From contig NZ_LGTB01000003.1 of the NCBI RefSeq assembly GCF_001238275.1, forward strand, positions 186,001 to 250,000: DNA of 64,000 nucleotides, read 5' to 3'. A program made the translations under genes and the position numbers. This DNA comes from Bradyrhizobium viridifuturi. GTDB lineage: Bacteria > Pseudomonadota > Alphaproteobacteria > Rhizobiales > Xanthobacteraceae. Shown one piece after another: positions 11,685 through 20,890 of this stretch. Numbering within the stretch: position 1 is the first letter of the stretch; each line of letters begins with the position of its first letter. The notes under the pieces are model-generated. The model worked only from the letters and a program-made list of their open reading frames with translations. It was not told the origin of the DNA and did no database searches.

Positions 11685-13547
11685 ATGCCTAAGTATTTCT
11701 CCGACCCCGAGGCGATCGCGGAGCACATCATTCGTGACGTCGGAACCAAGCTGGTGGTGGGGCTGCCGCTCGGCCTCGGCAAGGCCAACCATATCGTCAA
11801 CGCGCTGTATGCGCGGGCTGTCGCCGATCGCTCGATCAATCTGACGCTGTTCTCCGCGTTGACGCTGGAAAAGCCGAAGCCGATGAACCTGCTAGAGCAG
11901 CGCTTCATCGGCCCGGTGATCGATCGCCTGTTCGGCTCCTATCCGGATCTCGCTTATGCGGACGCGCTGCATCGCGGAGCGCTCCCGCCCAACATCAAGG
12001 TGATCGAATTCTTCTTCCTCGCTGGGCAGTGGCTCTATCGACCGTTCGCCCAGCAGCACTACATTTCCGCCAATTACACCCACGCGGCGTCATATCTGCT
12101 GTCGCGCGGATTGAACGTCGTCCCGCAGCTCGTCGCCAAGCGCGTAGTCGACGGCGTGCCGCGATACAGTTTGAGCTGCAACACCGACACGACGCTCGAT
12201 GTGTTGCGCGCCCGCGCGCAGGGGCGGGCGTCATTCAAGCTGATCGGCCAGGTCAATTCCGAGCTGCCGTTCATGCCCGGACCCGGCGATCTTCCGGCGG
12301 ATGAATTCGCCGCGGTGCTCGACAGTCCCGACGCCGATTTCCCGTTGTTCGCGCCGCCGTCGGAGCCGATCAGCGATACCAAATATGCCCTCGGACTGCA
12401 CGCCGCCGGTCTGGTCCGCGACGGCGGCACGTTGCAGATCGGCATCGGGCAGGTTGGCGATGCGCTGGCGCAAGGGCTCGTGGTCCGCCACCGCGACAAC
12501 GCCCAATTCCACGGCATCATGCAGCGGCTTGCGCCCGGTACCGCACAGCTCGCGGTGGCCGAGACCGGGCCGTTCGAGAAGGGCCTCTACGGCGTCAGCG
12601 AGATGCTGTTCGAGGCGTTCCTCGCACTGATCGATATAGGCATCCTCAAGCGCGACGTCGACGGCGTAATCCTGCACGGCGCATTCTTCCTCGGACCGCA
12701 ATCGTTCTATCGCGCCCTGCGCGAGATGCCACCGGAGCAATTGGCGCGCATTCAGATGATGCCGGTGTCCTTCACCAACGAGGTCTTCGGCGACGAGGAC
12801 GGCAAGCGCCGTGCCCGGGTCGATGCGCGTTTCGTCAACAACGCGATGATGGCGACGCTGTTGGGCGCTGCGATTTCCGACGGGCTCGAGAATGGCCAGG
12901 TCGTCAGCGGAGTCGGCGGCCAGTACAATTTCGTAGCCCAGGCGTTTGCGCTCGAGGGCGCGCGCTCGGTGCTGGCGCTGGAGGCAACCCATCAATCCGG
13001 CCAGCAAACGCAGTCGAACATCCGCTGGTCGTATGGCCATGAGACCATTCCGCGGCACTTGCGCGATATCTTCGTCACCGAATATGGCGTTGCCGATGTC
13101 AGGGGGAAAACCGATGCGGACGTGATCGCGGCAATGCTGCAGATCTCGGACTCCCGCTTCCAGGGTGAACTGCTGCGGCAGGCCAAGGACGCCGGCAAGC
13201 TGCCGCGGAGCCATGAGATATCAGCGGCTCATCGCGAGAACTATCCCGAGCGGATCCGCGATGCGCTGAAGCCCGCGCGCGACGCCGGGTTGCTGCCGTC
13301 ATTCCCGTTCGGCAGCGACTTCACCGACGTCGAGCAGCGGCTGATTCCGGCGCTGCAGATATTGCAGCAGGCGCAGCGTACGCCGCTGCAGCTCGCCGGC
13401 ATGCTGTGGCAGGGGATGCGGCATCCGCCCGATGCGGCTGACCGCGAATGCCTGGCGCGGCTCGGCCTCGACAAGCCGACGCACGTCGACGAGCGCGCCT
13501 ATCGTGCGCTCGTCACCGCGGCATTGCAACGGAGCCGCAACGCGTGA
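11685..13547 (+). CDS. Acetyl-CoA hydrolase/transferase family protein
   Basis: About 620 residues with the two-domain fold of acetyl-CoA hydrolase/transferase. The N-terminal half has LVVGLPLGLGKANHIVNALY and the middle has LHAAGLVRDGGTLQIGIGQV. The C-terminal half holds SGVGGQYNFVAQAFALEGAR, the glycine-rich CoA-site segment typical of the family, and HLRDIFVTEYGVADVRGKTD. Such enzymes move CoA between acetate and other short acids, or hydrolyse acetyl-CoA. This protein is longer than bacterial 4-hydroxybutyrate CoA-transferases (about 430) and belongs to the long form. ATG at 11685 is preferred over an upstream TTG at 11679. The gene is followed by REP-like palindromes and lies convergent to the enoyl-CoA hydratase gene. 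Confidence 0.85.
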   Translation: MPKYFSDPEAIAEHIIRDVGTKLVVGLPLGLGKANHIVNALYARAVADRSINLTLFSALTLEKPKPMNLLEQRFIGPVIDRLFGSYPDLAYADALHRGALPPNIKVIEFFFLAGQWLYRPFAQQHYISANYTHAASYLLSRGLNVVPQLVAKRVVDGVPRYSLSCNTDTTLDVLRARAQGRASFKLIGQVNSELPFMPGPGDLPADEFAAVLDSPDADFPLFAPPSEPISDTKYALGLHAAGLVRDGGTLQIGIGQVGDALAQGLVVRHRDNAQFHGIMQRLAPGTAQLAVAETGPFEKGLYGVSEMLFEAFLALIDIGILKRDVDGVILHGAFFLGPQSFYRALREMPPEQLARIQMMPVSFTNEVFGDEDGKRRARVDARFVNNAMMATLLGAAISDGLENGQVVSGVGGQYNFVAQAFALEGARSVLALEATHQSGQQTQSNIRWSYGHETIPRHLRDIFVTEYGVADVRGKTDADVIAAMLQISDSRFQGELLRQAKDAGKLPRSHEISAAHRENYPERIRDALKPARDAGLLPSFPFGSDFTDVEQRLIPALQILQQAQRTPLQLAGMLWQGMRHPPDAADRECLARLGLDKPTHVDERAYRALVTAALQRSRNA

Positions 13548-13639
13548 TCCGGAAAAGTGCGAAGCGGTTTTCCGACGAGATCATGCGAAAACAAAAACTA
13601 AGCGCGATCACGCCCCAACCTGATCGCATCGCGCTTTAG
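13543..13639. repeat. REP-like palindrome plus a second hairpin between convergent genes
   Basis: GATCCGGAAAAGTGCGAAGC ... TTTTCCGACGAGATCATGCG (13546-13588) is a copy of the 2740 family. The adjoining AAGCGCGATCACG ... TGATCGCATCGCGCTT (about 13599-13638) is a separate hairpin. Together they span the whole gap between the converging genes, and either may help end transcription. Confidence 0.7.
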
Positions 13640-14415
13640 CGGTTCTTGTTGACCGGCTTGCGCTTCTCGATGAAGGCCGCCATGCCCTCGGAGCGATCCT
13701 CGAGCGCGAAGGTCGAGTGGAACAGGTTGCGCTCGACATTCATGCCTTCCGAAAGCGGCGTCTCGAACGCGCGGTTGATGGCTTCCTTGGCCATCGCGGC
13801 GGCCGGACGCGACATCGAGGCGATCTTCTCGGCCGCAGCGAGCGCCTCTTCCTGCAGCTTGTCGGCCGCAACGATCCGCGACACCAGGCCCGAGCGCTCG
13901 GCTTCGGCCGCATCCATCATCCGTCCGGTGAGGCAGAGGTCCATCGCCTTCGACTTGCCGATCGCGCGGGTCAGGCGCTGGGTGCCACCGATGCCCGGGA
14001 TGGTGCCGAGAGTGATTTCCGGCTGGCCGAACTTGGCGGTGTCGGCCGCGATGATGATGTCGCACATCATCGCGAGCTCGCAGCCGCCGCCGAGCGCATA
14101 GCCTGCGACCGCCGCAATGGTCGGCTTGCGGCACCGGGCGACGCGGTCGCCGCCGATCGCGGTGAAGTCGCTGTTGAACATGTCGATGAAGCCCTTTGGC
14201 TGCATCTCCTTGATGTCGGCGCCGGCCGCGAAGGCCTTCTCGCTGCCGGTGATCAGGATGCAGCCGATCTTGTCGTCGGCCTCGAGATCGTCGACCGCCG
14301 CGGCGATCTCGCGGAACACGCCGAACGACAGCGCATTCAGCATTTTCGGCCGGTTCAGCGTGATGACGCCAACCGGTCCCTTGCTTTCGACGATGATGAA
14401 TTCGAACGTAGCCAT
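13636..14415 (-). CDS. Enoyl-CoA hydratase
   Basis: The 259-residue product has the full crotonase pattern. [19 protein letters not shown] opens it, [11 protein letters not shown] forms the first oxyanion-hole region, and [20 protein letters not shown] holds the second, with the first catalytic Glu (GGGCELA). [20 protein letters not shown] carries the second catalytic Glu (QPEI) and [20 protein letters not shown] follows. Both catalytic glutamates are present, so hydration of trans-2-enoyl-CoA in fatty-acid beta-oxidation is well supported. ATG at 14415 gives the standard N-terminus ([10 protein letters not shown]); a longer upstream frame has no family match. The gene seems to be transcribed alone. 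Confidence 0.93.
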   Translation of the reverse strand: MATFEFIIVESKGPVGVITLNRPKMLNALSFGVFREIAAAVDDLEADDKIGCILITGSEKAFAAGADIKEMQPKGFIDMFNSDFTAIGGDRVARCRKPTIAAVAGYALGGGCELAMMCDIIIAADTAKFGQPEITLGTIPGIGGTQRLTRAIGKSKAMDLCLTGRMMDAAEAERSGLVSRIVAADKLQEEALAAAEKIASMSRPAAAMAKEAINRAFETPLSEGMNVERNLFHSTFALEDRSEGMAAFIEKRKPVNKNR

Positions 14416-14541
14416 GACGCAAACCCCGTGCCTGATTTGGCGGGCAATGTGCCCGCTGGCGGGATGCGCTTCAAGTGGCTGAAGCGAGGCTTTGGGCCGC
14501 GGTGCGGCGCTATCCCGCGCCGCAAGCCGCAAGTGCCTCGG

Positions 14542-15225
14542 CTAGGCCATGAACATGCGTGCGGCGGAGGCCACCGTGAGCAGGGCGCCGAAGCCGATGA
14601 AGATCTTCCCGATCAGCGAGGTCTGGTCCCAGCTCGCGCTGTCGCTGCTCGCCAGCACCGGGGCCGGCTTGGGTGCCGCTGCGGCAGCAGGCGGCGGCTG
14701 CACAGCCGGCGTCTCCTGCTGGGCGGTCTGCGGCTGAGCCGGTTGCGGTTGCTCCGCCGGCTGCGCCTGTTGCAGGGCCCGGTCGAGGTCGTTGAGCTGG
14801 TCGGATGCGACCACGCCGCCGTCGGGTTGCGCGTCGGCGGGCTTGTCGGAGGCGGCCATGATGGGATTGACGCTGGCGGGCGGGGGGCTCGCACTGCCGT
14901 CGCCGGAGGTCAGCTCCGCATTGGCATTGGCGACCGTGGCCGGCATGCCGGCCGACGTCACACTGCCGGCATCCTTGCCGGCCGTCTTCTTGGTCTCGGA
15001 TTTGTCGGCCGACTTGTCGGCGGTCTTGGATGAGCTGTGGCGCGCATGGCGCCGGACATGCCGCGAACTCTGCGCGGACTTGTCGGTCGTTGCGCTGTCA
15101 GATTTCGATGCCGCTGCGTCCGAACCGGCCGCATGCGCCGGCAACGGAACAGCGAGGCACATCGTAAGCCCGGTCAGCCCTGTCGCAACCATCAAGGCCA
15201 AGCGCCCATTGGCTTTGATCTTCAT
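14542..15225 (-). CDS. Exported Ala/Pro-rich low-complexity protein, hypothetical
   Basis: The start at 15225 follows GGGAGATCATCAG and gives a clear Sec signal peptide (LALMVATGLTGLTMCLAVPL, cut near AHAAGSD). The mature protein is low complexity: a Ser/Lys/Asp-rich part (about 35-95) with many SADKS-like pieces, then a Pro/Gln/Ala-rich part (PAEQPQPAQPQTAQQ). It ends in a hydrophobic segment (LIGKIFIGFGALLTVASAA) that could anchor it in the membrane. No enzyme domain is visible. Proteins of this kind often sit in the envelope, but no role can be assigned. Confidence 0.65.
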   Translation of the reverse strand: MKIKANGRLALMVATGLTGLTMCLAVPLPAHAAGSDAAASKSDSATTDKSAQSSRHVRRHARHSSSKTADKSADKSETKKTAGKDAGSVTSAGMPATVANANAELTSGDGSASPPPASVNPIMAASDKPADAQPDGGVVASDQLNDLDRALQQAQPAEQPQPAQPQTAQQETPAVQPPPAAAAAPKPAPVLASSDSASWDQTSLIGKIFIGFGALLTVASAARMFMA

Positions 15226-15552
15226 TCTGATGATCTCCCCATTTCGCCCGTCCCAAAGCCGAAATGAGACCCCGCTGCGTGTCCACACCGGGGCAAAAAA
15301 AGGGAATCTTCGGGCATCAGGGGGCAAAAGCTGGGCAATTTCGTCCCAGCAGGTGTTCGGCGGCCGCAGCCCCGATGCTTGTCGGACCGATCGGTGTTAT
15401 GAGCCGTGACGTCTGCAAACCCGCCGGAGCGATTCTCAGAGCCCGATCTCCGGCGCGGCCTGGCCGGAGGACCGCGATCACGAATTCGTGATGTTCTGGG
15501 TTGGCCGCGTAACGAACTGAAAGATCGGCCGAATTGCAATTCAGGAGCCTGC

Positions 15553-16098
15553 GTGCGCGAACGTGAGGATGAATGGACCGACCTGATGCGGTCGGCCATT
15601 TCTGGCGATGACGCGGCGTATCATCGCTTGCTCAAGGCCATCACGCCGGTACTCCGTGCCGCGGCGCGACGCGGCCTGGCGCGCGCGGGACAACCGGTCG
15701 ATCAGTCCGAGGACATCGTGCAGGACATCTTGTTGGCGGTGCATTTGAAGCGACAGACCTGGGACACGAACGCGCCGTTCGCGCCGTGGCTGTTCGCGAT
15801 CGCGCGCAACAAGCTGATCGACGCGCTGCGCCGCCGCGGCAAGCGCATCTTCGTCAACATCGATGACTTCGCTGAAACGCTACCGGGGGAAACGCCGGAG
15901 CCGACGGCATCGCCCGGTGAGGTCACCGCCCAGCTCCAGGCGCTACCGCCGCGTCAGCGCGACGTGCTGCAATCGATCGCGGTCGACAGCACCTCGATCA
16001 AGGACACCGCGGCGAAATTCTCGATGACCGAGGGCGCGGTGCGGGTCGCGCTGCATCGCGGGCTTGCGAGCCTCACCGAGAAATTACGGGATCGTTGA
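15553..16098 (+). CDS. ECF-type RNA polymerase sigma factor (NrsF-linked)
   Basis: The 181-residue protein has region 2 (about 15-85: LARAGQPVDQSEDIVQDILL and FAPWLFAIARNKLIDALRRR) and region 4 (about 125-180: LQALPPRQRDVLQSIAVDS, with the helix-turn-helix FSMTEGAVRVALHRGLASL). The GTG at 15553 is placed 5 bases after an AGGAG site and is preferred over the upstream ATG at 15406, whose extra 49 residues match no sigma factor. The next gene, 2 bases downstream, encodes its likely membrane-bound anti-sigma factor of the NrsF type. Such pairs respond to envelope or redox stress in alphaproteobacteria; the signal here is unknown. Confidence 0.9.
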   Translation: MREREDEWTDLMRSAISGDDAAYHRLLKAITPVLRAAARRGLARAGQPVDQSEDIVQDILLAVHLKRQTWDTNAPFAPWLFAIARNKLIDALRRRGKRIFVNIDDFAETLPGETPEPTASPGEVTAQLQALPPRQRDVLQSIAVDSTSIKDTAAKFSMTEGAVRVALHRGLASLTEKLRDR

Positions 16099-16100
16099 GC

Positions 16101-16739
16101 ATGGATACGGATCAACTCATTCGAACCCTTGCCGCCGACAATGCCTATCGCGCACGCCCGATCGGTCTGGCGCTGATGCTGGCGCTGCTGGCGGCGGCGC
16201 CGGTCTCGCTGCTGATCTTCTTCGCCGAGCTCGGCGTGCGGCCCGACGTGATGACCGCGATGCATAATCCGTTCTTCGATCTGAAATTCGCGGTGACCCT
16301 GGCGCTCGCCGCCTCGGCGATCGCGGTCAGCCTGCATCTGTCGCGGCCGGAAGCCTCGCTGCGCAGTTTCGGCTGGTGGCTGCTGATTCCCGCCGGCATC
16401 CTCGTTGCCGCGATCAGCGGCGAGATGATGATGCCGCAGCGTACGCCGATGATGACGCGCCTGATCGGCAAGAACTCGATGGCGTGCATGACCGCGATCC
16501 CGGCGATGTCGTTGCCGCTGCTGGTCGGCGCGCTGTACGGGCTCAGGCAGGGTGCGCCGGCGCGGCCGGCGGTGGCCGGCGCGGTGGCCGGCCTGCTCTC
16601 GGCCGGGCTCGCCGCAACCGTCTATGCGTCGCATTGCACCGATGACTCGCCGCTGTTCGTCGCCACCTGGTATACGCTGGCGACCGCGATCGTCGCGAGC
16701 GTCGGCGCGCTGATGGGGAAGCGGGCGTTGCGGTACTAG
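16101..16739 (+). CDS. NrsF family (DUF1109) anti-sigma factor
   Basis: The 212-residue protein is almost entirely membrane: six hydrophobic segments (for example LALMLALLAAAPVSLLIFF, FAVTLALAASAIAVSL and LLIPAGILVAAISGEMMM). This is the DUF1109/NrsF architecture: a short cytoplasmic N-terminus (MDTDQLIRTLAADNAYR) followed by a six-helix bundle. NrsF proteins hold their ECF sigma factor inactive at the membrane. Two cysteines (in NSMACMTAI and YASHCTDDSP) are in places where redox sensing has been proposed for the family. A TTG at 16095 overlapping the sigma stop is an alternative start. The two genes clearly form one operon. Confidence 0.88.
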   Translation: MDTDQLIRTLAADNAYRARPIGLALMLALLAAAPVSLLIFFAELGVRPDVMTAMHNPFFDLKFAVTLALAASAIAVSLHLSRPEASLRSFGWWLLIPAGILVAAISGEMMMPQRTPMMTRLIGKNSMACMTAIPAMSLPLLVGALYGLRQGAPARPAVAGAVAGLLSAGLAATVYASHCTDDSPLFVATWYTLATAIVASVGALMGKRALRY

Positions 16740-16740
16740 A

Positions 16741-16784
16741 GCGTTTTCGAGCGAAGTGGGTACCGGTTCGCGTGAAGAAAACGC
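16741..16784. repeat. Palindromic repeat (GCGTTTTC family)
   Basis: GCGTTTTC at 16741 pairs with GAAAACGC ending at 16784, around GCGAAGTGGGTACCGGTTCGCG. The same element, diverged, is at 44755-44825. It sits two bases after the anti-sigma stop codon, between converging genes, and could serve as a transcription end. Confidence 0.7.
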
Positions 16785-16797
16785 CTCAAACAGCAAT

Positions 16798-17903
16798 CTA
16801 GGCCGCGGGCGCCGACTGCTGCATGCGATGGAAGCGCAGCACCTGCTGCGCGGTGGAAGGCCGCAGCCGCTCATAGGTGTCCTTGCAAGCCTGCAAGTCG
16901 GTCGGCTCGCCGCCTGAGATGTCGTCGCGCAGATTGATGATCGATCGCACCGTCGACCATGACAGGCCCGACACCTTGGCCAGGATCATCACGCCCTCGG
17001 CGCGGGTTTCGATCATCATGTTCTCGGCGACGCTGACCGAGACATTGGCGAGCGCGGCAAGCGAGGCATTGGTCTCGTCGAACTTGCCGGCCTCGGCGAA
17101 GGCCGCAAGCTGGAATTCGTCGAGCCGGCCGTCCTGGTAGAGCGACTTGACCAGCGCATGCGCGATCGTGGTGTCCGGCGTCACGGCGGCGGGCGCCGAA
17201 CGCGCGCGTCGCGTGGCTTCCTTCACCGCGATCGGGATCTCCTTGGCCTGCTGCGGATTGGCGGCCTCGAGCCGCTGCCTGACGGTGTCGGAGCCTTGGC
17301 GACCAGCTTGAGATAGAGATGCCGTGGGATGTTCGGGCGCAGGCCGACGCAGGTCGACAGATTGTCGTCGCCCTCGGCGCGGCTGACCAGGCGGGTGAAG
17401 CCGCGCTCGGTGAACTCCGCGCCGGGATTGTTGACCGCGCTCTGGATCACCTCGTCATTGCCGCGCAGCACCAGCACGTCGGTGACGGCGCCGCTCAGCG
17501 TCTTCCGGTTCGAGATCGCGAGCAGATGCGCCTGGCTCTTGCTGCGTGCCGTCTCGATCAGGGTGTCGTCGTCGAGCCGCGGCGACAGCGTCAGCACCGG
17601 GCCTGCGACCTCGATCAGATCGTCGAATGCAAGGGTGCGGATGGTCTGCGGCGGCGCGGTGTCGATCGGGGCAAGGCGGTTGGCGAGCAGCGCCTTGGCC
17701 GAGTTTTCGATGTGCTCGAGCAGGCACTGGAAAACGTCGTCGAACAGCACGATCTGCTCGTCCGAATAGTTCACCGAGCCGTTGATGAAGAGGTCGGTCA
17801 CGCGGCGCAGCGTCTCGACGCGGCGGGCGACGGTGCCGTGCGCGAGCGTCGTCTGCAGCTCGTCGAGCAGACTTTCGGGGGCGGTCTCGGGCTTCAAACT
17901 CAT
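16798..17903 (-). pseudogene. DUF2336 domain protein, frameshifted
   Basis: Restoring one base gives about 368 residues. The first frame (start ATG 17903, MSLKPETAPES) covers the DUF2336 helical repeats: VETLRRVTDLFINGSVNYSD, then FDDVFQCLLEHIEN and RPNIPRHLYLKLVAKA. The frame breaks in AAGGCTCCGAC (plus strand about 17291-17296); AAGGCCTCCGAC would restore SDTVRQRLEAANPQQAKEIP and lead into the second frame, which ends at 16798. DUF2336 proteins are all-helical, HEAT-like and of unknown role, and are common in alphaproteobacteria. A second family member is at 52032-53003. The reading on both sides of the break is well conserved, so the break may be a sequence error. Confidence 0.8.
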
Positions 17904-17964
17904 GACTCTGTCCTGGAGCGGTGGCGACGGCTTCTCCGGCGCCAAATTGGGAAATGAAACGATG

Positions 17965-19113
17965 TCAGGCGCTGGCGATGCGGTTGCGTCCTCTCGCCTT
18001 GGCTGCGTAAAGCGCGCCGTCGGCGCGGGCGAGTAGCGTGTCGGAGTTTTCGTTCGGCTTGAGCGTCGTGACGCCTGCGGAGATCGTCACCCGCATGCCC
18101 GGCGAGAATGCGCTCCAGTCGAGATCGGCGATGATCGCACGCAGCCGCTCGAGCGCGCGCATCGCCTGATCCTGCGACAGGTCGGGCAACACCAGCAGGA
18201 ACTCCTCGCCGCCGTAGCGGCCGAAGCGGTCGATGCTGCGGAGATTGGCGAACATGCCGATGGCGAAGGTGCGCAGCGCCTCGTCGCCGATCGGGTGACC
18301 GTACACGTCGTTGATGCGCTTGAAATGGTCGAGGTCGATCAGCGCCACCGCGCAGGAGCTGCCGTTGCGGGTGCAGCGCGCGATCTCGTCATCGAGCGTG
18401 CGCATAATGCTGCGGCGGTTGGAGGTGCCGGTCAGCTCGTCGAGCTCGGCGAGCTCCTCGATGCGCCGGTAGGCCTCCTTCAGCTTCACGCCGCTCTGAT
18501 ACAGCGATTGCTGCATCGAGCTCGAGAAGATGCCGAGATACATGCAGCGCCCGATCGTCAGTGCGAACACCAGCATGGTGCCGAGGCGGTCGATCCGGGT
18601 GCCGGTCGGCATCCCGATCGCCTTGTCGGTGCCGAGGAACAGGGCGGCGAGGCCCAGCACCATGATGGTCCAGACAACAGCAGTCTGCCGCGCCGAGGTA
18701 CGCAGCGCACCGAAGCCGAACACCACGAACAGGTTGCAGAGGAACAGCACGCCGACTTCAGGCGCGATGTAGGTGAACACCAGCAGGTTCACCATGTTGA
18801 CGGCCGATTGCGGGGCGACCAGGTAGTGGTCGCGGAAGCGCTCGTGAAAGCCGCGCTCGGAGAGCAGTACATAGACCGCGACAAGGGCAAGGCCGGTCAG
18901 GGCATAGCCCGCCGCGACCAGGACCGACGTGGTACCGGAATGCGCGTAGATCAGCAGCACGGCGGCGTCGAGCACGAAGCAGGCAGCGATCATCGACTGG
19001 ATCTGGCGCCGCTGCCTGGTCCGGCGCGCGAGCCGCTCGACCGTCAGCCTGGGACGGCCGCTTTCCGATGCGCCCGCGATCGGACTGGGAAGTGACGACG
19101 CAGCGCTGCCCAT
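17965..19113 (-). CDS. Membrane-bound GGDEF diguanylate cyclase
   Basis: The 382-residue protein has a membrane N-terminus with about six segments (AACFVLDAAVLLIYAH, VLVAAGYALTGLALVAVYVL, MVNLLVFTYIA, GVLFLCNLFVVFGFGAL and others), a linker helix, and a C-terminal GGDEF domain from about residue 220 (LAELDELTGTSNRRSIM). The active-site loop is GGEEF (about 304), an active variant. RSID lies five residues before it, so the RxxD product-inhibition site is present. It should make cyclic di-GMP from two GTP and respond through the membrane part, which resembles no sensor I can name. The domain order is typical of alphaproteobacterial cyclases. Confidence 0.92.
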   Translation of the reverse strand: MGSAASSLPSPIAGASESGRPRLTVERLARRTRQRRQIQSMIAACFVLDAAVLLIYAHSGTTSVLVAAGYALTGLALVAVYVLLSERGFHERFRDHYLVAPQSAVNMVNLLVFTYIAPEVGVLFLCNLFVVFGFGALRTSARQTAVVWTIMVLGLAALFLGTDKAIGMPTGTRIDRLGTMLVFALTIGRCMYLGIFSSSMQQSLYQSGVKLKEAYRRIEELAELDELTGTSNRRSIMRTLDDEIARCTRNGSSCAVALIDLDHFKRINDVYGHPIGDEALRTFAIGMFANLRSIDRFGRYGGEEFLLVLPDLSQDQAMRALERLRAIIADLDWSAFSPGMRVTISAGVTTLKPNENSDTLLARADGALYAAKARGRNRIASA

Positions 19114-19531
19114 GGTCTCGCCATTGGTGAAATCCGGCGAAAATCTAAGTGGGAAAGCCTTTAGGTTTGGTATCTTTTGGAACCGAATTTGCTCCGGTGG
19201 AACCCGGTCATCGCCCTTGTTTCATAAGGGGAATCCGTTCACCGAGGGGGACCGGGAGCGGGCCCGCCGCGAGCTTGCGCCAACGCCGGCTTCGCAACGG
19301 CGCTGGCTTGCCGGCTAAGGCTTGATATGGTCCGGCCGGACGGTGGGCGTCCGCGAGAGTTTTTGGTGTTATGATACCGATTGTTGAGTCTCCGGCGATT
19401 TTTCCTCATTCGGATCGCCGACTGTGTCATAGATCACACATGCGGTCTGGACATTGCCGTAATGTGAAGAATCTTGGCTCTCGCGTCGAACCACCCACCA
19501 CCCCCCTCAGACCAACTTTGCGAGACGGCCA
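19114..19531. other. Gap upstream of the second ECF sigma gene, with GGAACC motifs
   Basis: No gene is seen here. The stretch contains two GGAACC hexamers (19179-19184 and 19199-19204). The second is followed after about 15 bases by GTTT, which loosely resembles the GGAAC-N16/17-GTT promoters read by EcfG-type or other ECF sigma factors. The distance to the sigma gene (about 300 bases) makes a link uncertain. An ECF autoregulated promoter nearer 19532 could not be picked out by eye. Confidence 0.3.
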
Positions 19532-20101
19532 TTGAGCGCGACACAGGCGGCTTCAGACGAGGTTCTGATCGCTCGGATCGCTCAAGGCGACCGGCTCGCC
19601 ATGCAGGTGCTGTACGGACGGCATCATGTCAGGGTGTACCGCTTCGGGCTTCGGCTCGTGCGGGACGAACAGGTGGCGGAGGATCTCATCAGCGAGGTCT
19701 TTCTGGACGTGTGGCGTCAGGCGGGCAAGTTTGAGGGACGATCCGCCGTTTCAACCTGGCTTCTGGCGATTACCCGGTTCAAGGCGTTGTCCTCGCTGCG
19801 GCGAAGGAAAGACGCCGAACTGGACGATGAGGCCGCGAACGCGATCGAGGATACGTCCGACGATCCGGAAACGGTGGTGCAGAAGAAGGACACCGGCGCG
19901 ACGCTGCGTAAGTGCCTGACGGGACTATCAGCGGAACACCGGGAGATCGTCGATCTTGTCTACTATCACGAGAAATCCGTGGAAGACGTCGCTGAGATCG
20001 TCGGGATTCCGGAGAACACCGTGAAGACGCGCCTGTTCTATGCGCGCAAGAAACTTGCCGAGTTGCTGAAGGCAGCCGGTGTCGAGCGAGGTTGGCCATG
20101 A
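19532..20101 (+). CDS. ECF-type RNA polymerase sigma factor
   Basis: A standard 189-residue group IV sigma factor. Region 2 spans about 10-90 (VLIARIAQGDRLAMQVLYG; RDEQVAEDLISEVFLDVWRQ; STWLLAITRFKALSSLRRR). Region 4 spans about 125-180 (LSAEHREIVDLVYYHEKSVE; VGIPENTVKTRLFYARKKL). The TTG start at 19532 follows GAGACGG and gives a normal N-terminus (MSATQAASDEVLIAR). Its stop overlaps the next gene's ATG (ATGA), so sigma and anti-sigma are translationally coupled. The neighbouring genes, an anti-sigma and a secreted S8 protease, suggest an envelope-facing regulon. Confidence 0.93.
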   Translation: MSATQAASDEVLIARIAQGDRLAMQVLYGRHHVRVYRFGLRLVRDEQVAEDLISEVFLDVWRQAGKFEGRSAVSTWLLAITRFKALSSLRRRKDAELDDEAANAIEDTSDDPETVVQKKDTGATLRKCLTGLSAEHREIVDLVYYHEKSVEDVAEIVGIPENTVKTRLFYARKKLAELLKAAGVERGWP

Positions 20102-20853
20102 TGGCTGCGAGCAACAAGAAGGTGCAGGGTCAGGAACCTGACGATGTCGAGATGCTGCTGCCCTGGCACGCGGCCGGCACGCTGAACGCGCGCGACGCGC
20201 GCCGCGTCGAGGACGCGCTCGCGTCCGATCCGGAGCTGGCCCGGCAGTATGCCGTCATCCGCGAGGAATATGCCGAGACCATCGGCCTCAACGAGAGCCT
20301 CGGTGCGCCCTCGGCGCGCGCCATGCAGAAGCTGTTTGCTGCGATCGATGCCGAACCGGAACGCAAGCCATCGGCAGGTGCACGCATGTCGGCCGGGATC
20401 TCGGAGTTCTTTTCCAAATTGTCGCCGCGGACGCTGGCCTGGTCGTCCAGCCTCGGCGCGCTCGTGGTGCTGTTGCAGGCCGGCGTGATCGGCGCGGTGC
20501 TGATGCGCAGCCAGCCGGCTTCGTTCCAGACCGCCTCGCTCGACGTCGCTGAACAGCGCAGCGCGCCAAGCGCGGCCGTTGCACCTTCCAGCCCTGCGCC
20601 CAGTGCGCCGATCACCCGCGACCTCGGTGCCAGCGTGGCTGCAACGCCGACACGGCTCTTGGTGCGCTTCACGCCGGACGCCAGGATCGCCGACATCACG
20701 TCGCTGCTGGAGAATTACCAGGGCTCGATCGTCGACGGGAAGGGCGGCATGTTCCGGTTGCAGTTCCGCGCGATGGACAAGGACGGCGTCGCGTCGCTGA
20801 TTGCCCGCTTGCAGAAGGAGAAGATCGTCAGCCTCGCGGTGGAGACACCGTAG
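20098..20853 (+). CDS. Anti-sigma factor with propeptide-like periplasmic domain
   Basis: The 251-residue protein has three parts. A cytoplasmic helical part (about 1-95) opens with DVEMLLPWHAAGTL, like zinc-finger-type anti-sigma domains but with no Cys ligands. One membrane segment follows (about 120-142, SLGALVVLLQAGVIGAVLM). After an Ala/Ser/Pro linker, the periplasmic domain (about 180-251) reads TRLLVRFTPDARIADITSLL, ENYQGSIVDGKGGMFRLQF and KEKIVSLAVETP. That pattern (an RFxPdA start, helix, GxIVDGxxxGxxRL, then an ending with a VxxVE-like strand) resembles propeptides of subtilisin-like proteases. The next gene encodes such a protease with a similar propeptide of its own. The sigma link is well supported by overlap; the propeptide likeness is my reading of the pattern and has not been tested. 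Confidence 0.82.
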   Translation: MMAASNKKVQGQEPDDVEMLLPWHAAGTLNARDARRVEDALASDPELARQYAVIREEYAETIGLNESLGAPSARAMQKLFAAIDAEPERKPSAGARMSAGISEFFSKLSPRTLAWSSSLGALVVLLQAGVIGAVLMRSQPASFQTASLDVAEQRSAPSAAVAPSSPAPSAPITRDLGASVAATPTRLLVRFTPDARIADITSLLENYQGSIVDGKGGMFRLQFRAMDKDGVASLIARLQKEKIVSLAVETP

Positions 20854-20890
20854 ACTGCGGCTGACGGTGCTGCGCCGACTTGAGGTCACC

